Assembly: GCF_000614105.1 (NCBI RefSeq) | Contig: NZ_BAKH01000001.1 | Location: 1-64,000, forward strand | Reading direction: 5' to 3' | Length of the DNA: 64,000 bases | Origin: Prevotella micans DSM 21469 = JCM 16134 | Lineage (GTDB): Bacteria; Bacteroidota; Bacteroidia; Bacteroidales; Bacteroidaceae | Part shown: positions 8,562 through 16,107 of the stretch, in pieces | Position numbering within the stretch: position 1 is the stretch's first letter | Layout of the letters: each line of letters opens with the position of its first letter | The notes under the pieces: generated by a model | What the model was told of the DNA's origin: nothing | The model's database searches: none | What the model saw: only the letters and a program-made list of their open reading frames with translations | Program-made: the position numbers and the translations under genes

Positions 8562-11500
8562 CTAGAAAGTGTAGCGGAGACCGATTTGACCGCGCCAACG
8601 ACTGTAGTAATCGCTGTAGTTGCGGGCCACGTGGGTGCCGTCGAAATGGAAGAAGCCGCCGCCGTCGTAGCTGAACGGACTGTAGTAAACGTTGAATGCG
8701 TCGCCATAAGTGTGGCCCCAGTTCTTGTTGAGCAGGTTGCCGAGGTTGATTATGTCGAGACTCAACTCAATGGCGTGGGTTTCGCGCCCTACGCGGAAGT
8801 TGTATTTCTGTGCCAGGTGGACGTCGAAGTGATGTTCGAAGGCCAGGTTGTCGGCAAATCGTTTGAAATATTCTCCGCGATGCTTGCGCATGTAGGAGTC
8901 GCCGGCAATCCATCTTTTGAGCAGTGTACGTTGTTGGTCTTCGGTTAAGGTTCCGTGGAATCCGGGGCCGAGCACCTGGGTTATGAGCGGATAGGTTTCC
9001 TGGCGATTGTCGACTGCGGTTGGTGTGAATCGCATCTGGTCGATTTGCTGGTCGGTGGGTATCCACATAAGGTCGTTAGAGATGGCACCGTCGCCGTTCA
9101 TATCGCCATACATTTCCATGACGTATGCCGAGCCGCTTCGTCCTTGATAGATTATTCCGACGGTTGTTTGCCAATGTCCGTAATGTGCCCGGTAGTATGC
9201 GCTGGCTTGTAGTCGGTGTGGCACATTGAATGCGCTGAAGCCGAGTTCCGGTTCGTTGGGGTCGATGTGGGTTGCGTTGTACATCCAGTTGCTTCCGGCC
9301 ACGTGCGATGTTCCGCTGTTGATGCTCATGGAGCGTGTCCAGGTGTAGCTTGCCATGAGGTCGAGTCCGAAAGCGAAATGTTTTTCGGCTTTGAGTGATA
9401 GGTTCACGGTGTAGCCTTTGTTTGTGTTGCAGAGTTCGTAAACGTTGGCGTAGGGTGTGTTGTTTGTAACGCGTTCGAACATCGGTCGGTTATCCCAAAC
9501 ATATCCTGTTAGTTCGCCAAAGGTTCGGCCTGTTCGGTCGTAGGCGAGGTTCTTGTAATATACGTCGTTGAGTGTTTTGGAGTATATGGCTTCGGCCGTC
9601 CAATCGATATCGAGGGCCTTGAAGTCGAACCCGAGGTTGAATTTGACGGTTTGGGCGAACCGGAAGTCGTTCTGGAACACATTGATTTCTTGATTACCGG
9701 TGGATGCCTTGAGCTTGTTTGCGTTGGCGAGCTGGTTGTCTGGGTCGAGGAGCATTTCGAGTCCTTTCGGCTGGTTAACGGAGTAGGTTGACATTTGTAC
9801 GCCTGTTTTGGAGAAGTTGTTGCTCATCCATACGTAGGGAATTCTACCGCTAAACACCCCCATTCCTCCGCGGAGAATATAGCGTCGGTTCTTTGCTATG
9901 TCCCATCTGAATCCGGCTCGCGGACTGAGAATCGGTGTGCTCGATAATTTGTGGTCGGTTTTCACTCCCCATCCGTGCTGTTCAGCGTATTGATTGAAAC
10001 CTGTATTGGCTGTTGGAGTGTCGAAGAAGAGTGGAATTTCCATTCGTAGCCCGTAGGTTAGTTGGAAGGATGTTGTGATGTCCCACTTATCTTGCGCATA
10101 GAATCCGAGCTGTCCGGCTGCAAATGGACTCTTCCATCTGGGGTCGCCAGTGACGTCGACGTTGGCCATTCCGAATCTGTAGCGTTGAAAATAGTTGTAG
10201 TTCGGGTCTACGGTGCCGGCCATATAGTCGTCGTAGTATTTGTTGAAGTGCGCCAGGTCGGCAAACTCATAGCTTCCGTTGATGTCCTGAATGAAGAGGT
10301 TGGCAAATTTATAGAACTCGTTGTGGGTTCCGAAGGTGAAAGTATGGTTGCCGCGGAACCATGTGACATTGTCTTCGACGGTGAAGATATCCTGGTCTAG
10401 CGAGTTTGCCATCGATGAGCGTTCGTTTCCGATATTCACCGTTCCGCCGGTGACTTGCACCGAAATCATCGGGAATGGCGATGCCACATCACGTTTGTCG
10501 CGCACTCTCACATAGCTTGCACGGGCCTCGTTGCTCACCAGTGGCGACAGTCGGCTCTGTAGTTCGGCCGTAAAGGAGTTGGTTATGTTTTTGAAGGGGT
10601 AATAATAATGGTTATCGTTCACGGACGAGGCTCCGCTAACGTTGTTGAGTTGCTTGGCGTTGACGAGACTCCATCGGAACGAGAATTTATTGAAGTCGTT
10701 AATGTTCCAGTCTATTTTCGCGCCGAACTTATTACTCCGGGTGTAGATTTCGGGGTTGTCGAACGCGCCATTATATTGAAGACCTTGCTTATTAGCCATC
10801 GTCTTAATTTTTTGCAGAACATCATCAGCCTCATCGGCATTCACCCGCGAACCCTCACTGCGATATCCGTTGAGGTTGGGATATTGCTTGTCGGCTTTCT
10901 CATAGTTCACGAAGAAGAACAGCTTGTCCTTTATAATCGGTCCACCCAGAGTTATCCCCCATTGCGATTCACTCTGTTCCATATAGCGCGGGGCCAATCC
11001 GCGACCGTCGGCATAGGGATAGTGTCGGCCTATTAGATTGTGATTATTCCCGAAGCCGTACACGCTTCCGTGAAAATTGTTGGTTCCCGAACGAGTGATG
11101 GCGTTTATCGCACCTCCCGTGAAACCGCTTTGTCGCACATCAAAAGGCGCCACATTCACCTGAATCTGCTCGATAGTTTCCATCGATACGGGTTGTGCTC
11201 CGGCTTGTCCGCCATTCGATCCGCCCGACGCTAGTCCGAACACGTCGTTATTCATCGCACCGTCAATCATGAATGAGTTGTAGCGATTATTTGCACCTGC
11301 AAACGACATAGCCCCCGAGTTCGACGTTGTCAGCTGCGGATTCAACCTCGCCACGTCAGCTATTCCGTGCGTTATACTGGGCATTTCGGCAATCTGTCGT
11401 GCATTAAGACTTTGTGCTGCGCCGGTTTTGGTGGCGTTGAGACTGGCATTCCCCGTCACTACTATTTCTTGTAGTTCACGGGCGTCGTCTTCCATCGCAC

Positions 11501-11813
11501 ACGAAAGGTCTTCCACCTCACCCAGCTTTAGGTCTATTCGGTTGAAGGTTTTGGTGCGTTGCCCAACATAGGAAATCTCTACCTTGTAGGGCCCGCCCAC
11601 TCGCATGCCTTGGATGGTGAACCTACCATCAATGTTGGTCACAGCACGATAGATGGTACCCGATGGTTCGTGAACGGCCTTAACCGATGCACCAATCACC
11701 TCTTCTCCGCGTGAGGTTACTTTTCCGCTGATGCCCGATGTTGTAACCTGGGCCATCATTGAGGTTGCAGTGAAAACAAACATTGCAACCAAAAGGATTA
11801 ATTTTCTGTACAT
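8562..11813 (-). CDS. TonB-dependent receptor, Oar-like, with carboxypeptidase-like domain
   Basis: The product is a 1083-residue outer membrane receptor. It has a signal peptide (MYRKLILLVAMFVFTATSMMA), a carboxypeptidase-regulatory-like beta sandwich at about 25-110 (GISGKVTSRGEEVIGASVKA, NIDGRFTIQGM), then a plug domain beginning LQEIVVTGNASLNATKTGAAQSLNARQIAEMPS. The plug includes SFMIDGAMNNDVFGL and FDVRQSGFTGGAINAITRSGTNNFHGS, which is typical of the Oar subfamily. The barrel ends in GLRYTF. Oar proteins lack a SusD partner, and none is encoded here. Related proteins take part in adhesion or protein/peptide uptake; the substrate here cannot be predicted. It is a single-gene unit with its own promoter and terminator. 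Confidence 0.9.
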   Translation of the reverse strand: MYRKLILLVAMFVFTATSMMAQVTTSGISGKVTSRGEEVIGASVKAVHEPSGTIYRAVTNIDGRFTIQGMRVGGPYKVEISYVGQRTKTFNRIDLKLGEVEDLSCAMEDDARELQEIVVTGNASLNATKTGAAQSLNARQIAEMPSITHGIADVARLNPQLTTSNSGAMSFAGANNRYNSFMIDGAMNNDVFGLASGGSNGGQAGAQPVSMETIEQIQVNVAPFDVRQSGFTGGAINAITRSGTNNFHGSVYGFGNNHNLIGRHYPYADGRGLAPRYMEQSESQWGITLGGPIIKDKLFFFVNYEKADKQYPNLNGYRSEGSRVNADEADDVLQKIKTMANKQGLQYNGAFDNPEIYTRSNKFGAKIDWNINDFNKFSFRWSLVNAKQLNNVSGASSVNDNHYYYPFKNITNSFTAELQSRLSPLVSNEARASYVRVRDKRDVASPFPMISVQVTGGTVNIGNERSSMANSLDQDIFTVEDNVTWFRGNHTFTFGTHNEFYKFANLFIQDINGSYEFADLAHFNKYYDDYMAGTVDPNYNYFQRYRFGMANVDVTGDPRWKSPFAAGQLGFYAQDKWDITTSFQLTYGLRMEIPLFFDTPTANTGFNQYAEQHGWGVKTDHKLSSTPILSPRAGFRWDIAKNRRYILRGGMGVFSGRIPYVWMSNNFSKTGVQMSTYSVNQPKGLEMLLDPDNQLANANKLKASTGNQEINVFQNDFRFAQTVKFNLGFDFKALDIDWTAEAIYSKTLNDVYYKNLAYDRTGRTFGELTGYVWDNRPMFERVTNNTPYANVYELCNTNKGYTVNLSLKAEKHFAFGLDLMASYTWTRSMSINSGTSHVAGSNWMYNATHIDPNEPELGFSAFNVPHRLQASAYYRAHYGHWQTTVGIIYQGRSGSAYVMEMYGDMNGDGAISNDLMWIPTDQQIDQMRFTPTAVDNRQETYPLITQVLGPGFHGTLTEDQQRTLLKRWIAGDSYMRKHRGEYFKRFADNLAFEHHFDVHLAQKYNFRVGRETHAIELSLDIINLGNLLNKNWGHTYGDAFNVYYSPFSYDGGGFFHFDGTHVARNYSDYYSRWRGQIGLRYTF

Positions 11814-11836
11814 AGTTTGAATTGTTTACGTGTATG

Positions 11837-11868
11837 CAAATTTAATTAGTTATTAGCCCTTACTCCAA
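11837..11868 (-). promoter_or_regulatory. Promoter of Oar-like receptor gene
   Basis: On the minus strand, TTG (11866-11868) and TAAATTTG (11837-11844) are separated by 21 bp, matching the Bacteroidetes -33/-7 pattern. The start codon is 24 bp downstream of the -7 box. Confidence 0.65.
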
Positions 11869-11895
11869 AGCACCGGTGACTCCAGAATTGGATGA

Positions 11896-13539
11896 CTAAC
11901 TGCGCGAAACGGTTGTACCCGATTCGCTGAGCGACATTTCTACGAAGCGAGAATTCGGATTGGGCGATTCGGCAGTAAGCGTTTTGCGTATGCGAAGGGC
12001 GGCATCTGGATCTTTGGCTATCATATAGAGATAGCCGCCGCCACCCGCTCCGGGGAGTTTATAACCCAGACAAAGGTCGTCGACGAGCTGGGTTAGGAAA
12101 GAAACTTCAGGCGGATTGGTACCCGAGTCGAGCTTTTGATTCTGCTGCCATGTTCTTCTGACTAACTGACCTAGGGAGATAAAATTACCACGCAAGATTG
12201 TGTCGTACATATTGAGCGCGTGGATTTTCATTTCGCGTAACAGCTCCAGTTCATCGTGCTCGTTGAGGAACATCCGTCGCACAATTTCGGATAGAATAGT
12301 TTTTGCTGTTCGGGTTATTCCGGTGTAGTAAAGCAGATGACAAGGTTTGTAATCGGGATGTGTGAAAAGATTGGCGGGCATCCATCTGGTCGACGGACTT
12401 TGGTTGAGCCCAGGTTGAGTTTGGAGGAGCTTCACTCCACCAAATAGACCGCCAAACTGGTCTTGCCATCCTCCTCCGGTAGTTAGGAGTTGTTCGAGCA
12501 TAAGAGTTCGTCTACCAATTTCGTTCTTATCCCATCCCAGTTTGCAGAAGTCAGATAGTGCGCTGAGCACGGTTGCAGCTAGGATGCTGCTTGTGCCGAG
12601 TCCAGAGCCGGCCGGTATAGCCGAAAGTAGAGTTATTTCGATTCCTCCACCAAAGTGCTCGAGCTGTTGCTTTAGGCTGCCGAAATCTTCGGCGCAATAA
12701 TACGGCATGAATCCGGCTAATGCTAGAGCAGCTTTGGGGATAGAGAACGGGCTACCTACCTTATTGAACTGCGAGAGTTCGGTGTAGGTTCGCACTGTTT
12801 CGATGGCTCCGAGGTCAATGCTTCGGAGAGTTATGACGGGAGCTTCTGAGGTTTTGATATAGGTTTGAATAGGAGGTTGCCCATTAAGCTCGATTGCCAT
12901 GTTGATTACGTTCCCACCTTCAATGAGGCAGTGAGGAGGAGTGTCTGTCCATCCGCCTGCGAGGTCAATTCTAACAGGACTTCGTCCCCAAACAATTTGG
13001 TCATCGTAAACGGCTTTAACAGGAAATTGCGGGGTTGTAAGAGTGGCAGAGGTTAGAGCATCGGCTAGCAGCTCGAAGGCTCGACTTTCATATTTCTGGG
13101 CTTCTTTCCCACTGGATATTTCACTTCTAAACATAGCGTCGCCGATGCGATTCATAAGAGGAGCGTCGACAGATATTGGCACAGGCATAGGCAAATTGGA
13201 CTCTCTGAATGCTCGAGCGGCATCAGCGAGATCGAGCTGATAGAACACACTGTGTTCGTAATTCGCGGCAAGGGTCTGCCAGTTGAGTTCCCGGAATGAT
13301 TTACGTTGAGCGAAGAGTCGTTTGAGGTTGGCTCGGACTGAAATTTGCTCAGCTGAAATGTATTCGCGAGCTTTTTTCCTCCCTCGGCTCATGTATAGGT
13401 CGAGCTTTTCGAAGTTAGGGAATACAGGGAATATTGGTGCGAACTGTTCGTGTCCGGCGAAAGTATCGTTGTATTTATATTCCCGCAATGCATAGGCTTC
13501 GTCATCAATCGGAACGATATCGATACACTGTCCGGGCAC
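11896..13539 (-). CDS. fkp: Fkp C-terminal part: L-fucokinase (frameshifted from N-terminal part)
   Basis: This is the kinase half of the bifunctional L-fucokinase/GDP-L-fucose pyrophosphorylase. It phosphorylates L-fucose to fucose-1-phosphate, which the other half converts to GDP-fucose. GHMP-kinase motifs are clear: VWGRSPVRIDLAGGWTDTPPH, the phosphate loop IPAGSGLGTSSILAATVLSAL, and the C-terminal KLPGAGGGGYLYMIAKD. The same frame stays open upstream of 13539 to about 13684 and reads HFVQNSLTKIR..., continuing the homology. The two halves are therefore one gene broken near 13684-13687. The 547-residue frame as annotated begins at an internal Met (MPGQCIDIVPID). The joined protein would be about 903 residues, close to the roughly 950 of the family. 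Confidence 0.9.
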   Translation of the reverse strand: MPGQCIDIVPIDDEAYALREYKYNDTFAGHEQFAPIFPVFPNFEKLDLYMSRGRKKAREYISAEQISVRANLKRLFAQRKSFRELNWQTLAANYEHSVFYQLDLADAARAFRESNLPMPVPISVDAPLMNRIGDAMFRSEISSGKEAQKYESRAFELLADALTSATLTTPQFPVKAVYDDQIVWGRSPVRIDLAGGWTDTPPHCLIEGGNVINMAIELNGQPPIQTYIKTSEAPVITLRSIDLGAIETVRTYTELSQFNKVGSPFSIPKAALALAGFMPYYCAEDFGSLKQQLEHFGGGIEITLLSAIPAGSGLGTSSILAATVLSALSDFCKLGWDKNEIGRRTLMLEQLLTTGGGWQDQFGGLFGGVKLLQTQPGLNQSPSTRWMPANLFTHPDYKPCHLLYYTGITRTAKTILSEIVRRMFLNEHDELELLREMKIHALNMYDTILRGNFISLGQLVRRTWQQNQKLDSGTNPPEVSFLTQLVDDLCLGYKLPGAGGGGYLYMIAKDPDAALRIRKTLTAESPNPNSRFVEMSLSESGTTVSRS

Positions 13540-14606
13540 AAGTTCAACGCGCCAATCATTGTGCGGTATACCAGTGAGAATGTTGTTCCGGGTGATTTTC
13601 CATCGGTTGCTAATACAGCTGTTTTCAACCCAGATGTTTTCATTTTGATCTGTGAATCGGATTTTCGTAAGCGAATTTTGTACAAAATGCTGGGCTGCGG
13701 CTTGAGCGAGTGATGCATGATTCGTCGCTGGTCGTTAACGAGATTCTGAATGGCTACGGTCGAAAAAAGGAGCTCGTGCGAGGTTCCAAAATGATAAAAC
13801 TCACCCCCTGGAAGTGGGAGTATGGCCACAGTGAGGGCCGATATTTCTTTGTCAACTTGCGATGGCGAGTCACCTAGACAGCATCCAAAAGTCCCATATA
13901 GATCGTATTTTCTCATTTCCCCATCACCTAAGGAACTCCGTTCTATAAGTAAACTCACGGCTTTGTCGCTTAGTATCCACACGCCGATGTCGGTTAGATA
14001 GTAATGGCTTTTCTGAAGCTGTCCGAGTTGCTCAATCTTGGGCTTTTGGAGCATACATTCGAGTCGGTCGGGCGAATCGCGTCGCGATACGAACACGCCA
14101 TGATTCTTTGCGATTTCAGGGCCGAGCCATAAGCCATAGCACACTACGTCGACCTCGGGAATGGTTTCGAGCTGTTCGGTTGCGCGAATCAGTACGTCAC
14201 CACTCACTATCATCGTGTGCAATGAATCAGGAGCAGTCTCCATTATTCTTTGATAAAGCGGAATCTGTAGGGAGAGTAAATCTTGCGAAAGACGTTGCCC
14301 GATTCCCCATCTGAACACCGGAATGGGTGTGAGAATCTTCCCCGAGGGGGCATAGGCAGGCAGACGTCGACTTTGTCCGCCAGCATGCAGTAGCAATCTC
14401 TTTTCACGCCCAAGCCATTTCTCGAAGTCTTCACATCTGTCAGTCTCGGCCTTATAGGCTTGTTTTAACAGCCATGCGGTTCCACCTCCCGAACCAAGCT
14501 TCTGGTCAACGGGGTCACTAGTGCAAAACCATTCGTCACGTGGATTGTTCGTAATGTCGTGAAAACTATCAACAAGATTTTGGGGTAGAGATAAAAGCTT
14601 TTTCAT
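13389..14606 (-). CDS. fkp: Fkp N-terminal part: GDP-L-fucose pyrophosphorylase (frameshifted)
   Basis: This is the nucleotidyltransferase half of Fkp, joining fucose-1-phosphate to GTP to give GDP-fucose. MKKLLSLPQNLVDSFHDITN, WFCTSDPVDQKLGSGGGTAWLL, LLLHAGGQSRRLPAYAPSGKILTPIPVFRW and VAILPLPGGEFYHFGTSHELL are near-identical in style to Bacteroides Fkp. Homology stops after HHSLKPQPSI, about residue 308. Beyond that the frame is out of register until the stop at 13389. Adding one T to the four-base run at 13684-13687 (AAAA on the plus strand) restores SIFVQNS and joins the kinase half. It is divergent from fucP, which would supply fucose. Confidence 0.9.
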   Translation of the reverse strand: MKKLLSLPQNLVDSFHDITNNPRDEWFCTSDPVDQKLGSGGGTAWLLKQAYKAETDRCEDFEKWLGREKRLLLHAGGQSRRLPAYAPSGKILTPIPVFRWGIGQRLSQDLLSLQIPLYQRIMETAPDSLHTMIVSGDVLIRATEQLETIPEVDVVCYGLWLGPEIAKNHGVFVSRRDSPDRLECMLQKPKIEQLGQLQKSHYYLTDIGVWILSDKAVSLLIERSSLGDGEMRKYDLYGTFGCCLGDSPSQVDKEISALTVAILPLPGGEFYHFGTSHELLFSTVAIQNLVNDQRRIMHHSLKPQPSILYKIRLRKSDSQIKMKTSGLKTAVLATDGKSPGTTFSLVYRTMIGALNLCPDSVSISFRLMTKPMHCGNINTTILSPDTNSSHQYSLYSLTSKSSTYT

Positions 14607-14629
14607 CTATAGGTTGTCTTGGTTCGATG

Positions 14630-14637
14630 CAAAATTA
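14630..14637 (-). promoter_or_regulatory. -7 promoter element for fkp
   Basis: TAATTTTG on the minus strand matches TAnnTTTG and lies 23 bp before the fkp start codon. It is only 15 bp from the oppositely oriented fucP -7 box, so the two promoters are back to back. I see no convincing -33 TTG. Confidence 0.5.
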
Positions 14638-14652
14638 AATAGTTCCATTCGT

Positions 14653-14660
14653 TAATTTTG
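14653..14660 (+). promoter_or_regulatory. -7 promoter element for fucP
   Basis: TAATTTTG on the plus strand matches TAnnTTTG. A start point 6-8 bp downstream would fall after the ATG at 14662, which favours the ATG at 14683 as the true fucP start. Confidence 0.5.
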
Positions 14661-14682
14661 CATGCAAAAAAATAATCTAGCA

Positions 14683-16002
14683 ATGAACAATAACGATTCG
14701 CTCTTCAAGAAAAATGGTGTGAGTTTCCTGCTTCCTTTCATCATGATTACAACCTGTTTTGCCATGTGGGGATTTGCAAACGATGTGACTAATCCGATGG
14801 TGGCGTCATTCGGAAAGATTTTCCAAATCAGCAAGTTCGAAAGTAGCTTCGTGCAAGTGGCATTCTATCTGGGTTACTTTGTGATGGCATTTCCGGCCGC
14901 TCTTTTCATCCAGCGTTATTCGTTCAAAAGTGGAGTTTTACTAGGACTGACACTTTATGCTGTAGGGGCGCTTGCATTTATTCCAGCCAAGATGAGCGGA
15001 ATGTTCATTGCCTTCTTGCCGGCTTATTTCATCATGACCTGCGGATTATCGTTTCTCGAAACAAGTTGCAATCCCTACATATATTCCATGGGAAGCGACG
15101 ACACAGCTACACGTCGACTGAACTTCGCCCAGGCTTTCAATCCTCTCGGAGCAATAACCGGCGCATGGATTGCGCTCACATATGTATCAGCCAGTCTGCA
15201 TCCAGCTGACAGCAAGACTCGGGGTAACTTAATGAATTCGGTACCAGAACAATTCGAAGCTATCAAAACACACGATTTAGATATCCTAGTTCAACCTTAT
15301 CTATATGTAGGAATAGTTGTGCTTTTGCTGTTACTCATAATCTGGCGAACAACTATGCCAAAGGCGGGTGACACCGGAAAGAGTAAAAGCCTATGGCTAG
15401 CCATCAAGCAATTAGCGCATGAATCTAACTATCGTAAAGGAGTGATAGCGCAGTTTTTCTATGTGGGTGCTCAAACAGTTTGCTGGTCCTACATCATGTA
15501 CTACGGGCACCATGTTTTCCATGAGCTCGAGGGCATGAGCGAACAAGTTGCCCAACAAATCACAACTTACTATTATCTGAGTGCGCTGGTTCTTTTCGCC
15601 ATCGGAAGATTCGTTTGTACTTATTTCATGCGATTCATTAAGCCCGGAAAACTATTAGCATTGCTTGCACTGGCAGCTTTGATGTGTTTGGCAGGGGTGA
15701 TATTCGTAGATGGACGAATTGGATTGTGGTGCCTTGTAGCCGTTAGCGGTTGTATGAGTTTGATGTTTCCAACTATCTACGGTATTGCGCTAAGAGGTTT
15801 GAAAGACAATGTGAAATTTGGCGGTGCCGGTTTAGTTATGAGTATCCTTGGTGGTAGTGTGATTCCTCCGGTCCAGGCGGCAATAATCGACATTCACAGC
15901 GAGGTTCTGGGTTTATCGTCGATCAATGCTTCGTTTATAGTCCCAGTTGTTTGCTTCTGCGTCGTGACCTGGTATGGTTTAAGCACGAATGAGAAAGTAT
16001 AA
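14683..16002 (+). CDS. fucP: L-fucose:proton symporter FucP
   Basis: The product is about 439 residues long, a 12-helix major facilitator superfamily permease of the FucP family in the inner membrane. The N-terminal FLLPFIMITTCFAMWGFANDVTNPMV carries the FucP signature with the acidic residue used in proton coupling (NDVTNPM), and SFLETSCNPYIYSMG and FGGAGLVMSILGGSVIPP are further family landmarks. The frame is open from an ATG at 14662, but the promoter position favours 14683 (MNNNDSLFKK). It is divergent from fkp, so import and activation of fucose are encoded side by side. A related sugar such as glucose or galactose (GluP type) is possible but less likely in this context. Confidence 0.88.
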   Translation: MNNNDSLFKKNGVSFLLPFIMITTCFAMWGFANDVTNPMVASFGKIFQISKFESSFVQVAFYLGYFVMAFPAALFIQRYSFKSGVLLGLTLYAVGALAFIPAKMSGMFIAFLPAYFIMTCGLSFLETSCNPYIYSMGSDDTATRRLNFAQAFNPLGAITGAWIALTYVSASLHPADSKTRGNLMNSVPEQFEAIKTHDLDILVQPYLYVGIVVLLLLLIIWRTTMPKAGDTGKSKSLWLAIKQLAHESNYRKGVIAQFFYVGAQTVCWSYIMYYGHHVFHELEGMSEQVAQQITTYYYLSALVLFAIGRFVCTYFMRFIKPGKLLALLALAALMCLAGVIFVDGRIGLWCLVAVSGCMSLMFPTIYGIALRGLKDNVKFGGAGLVMSILGGSVIPPVQAAIIDIHSEVLGLSSINASFIVPVVCFCVVTWYGLSTNEKV

Positions 16003-16064
16003 GCTCTATAAGTTTTAAGTATATTGCAGAGAGTCACTTATATCGAACAGCGATAATATTTTAT

Positions 16065-16072
16065 TACTTTTG
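16065..16072 (+). promoter_or_regulatory. -7 promoter element for pheT
   Basis: TACTTTTG followed by C matches the TAnnTTTG box and lies 35 bp before the pheT start codon. Confidence 0.5.
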
Positions 16073-16107
16073 CATGACTTTCGCAACACAATAACAACAT
16101 ATACATA

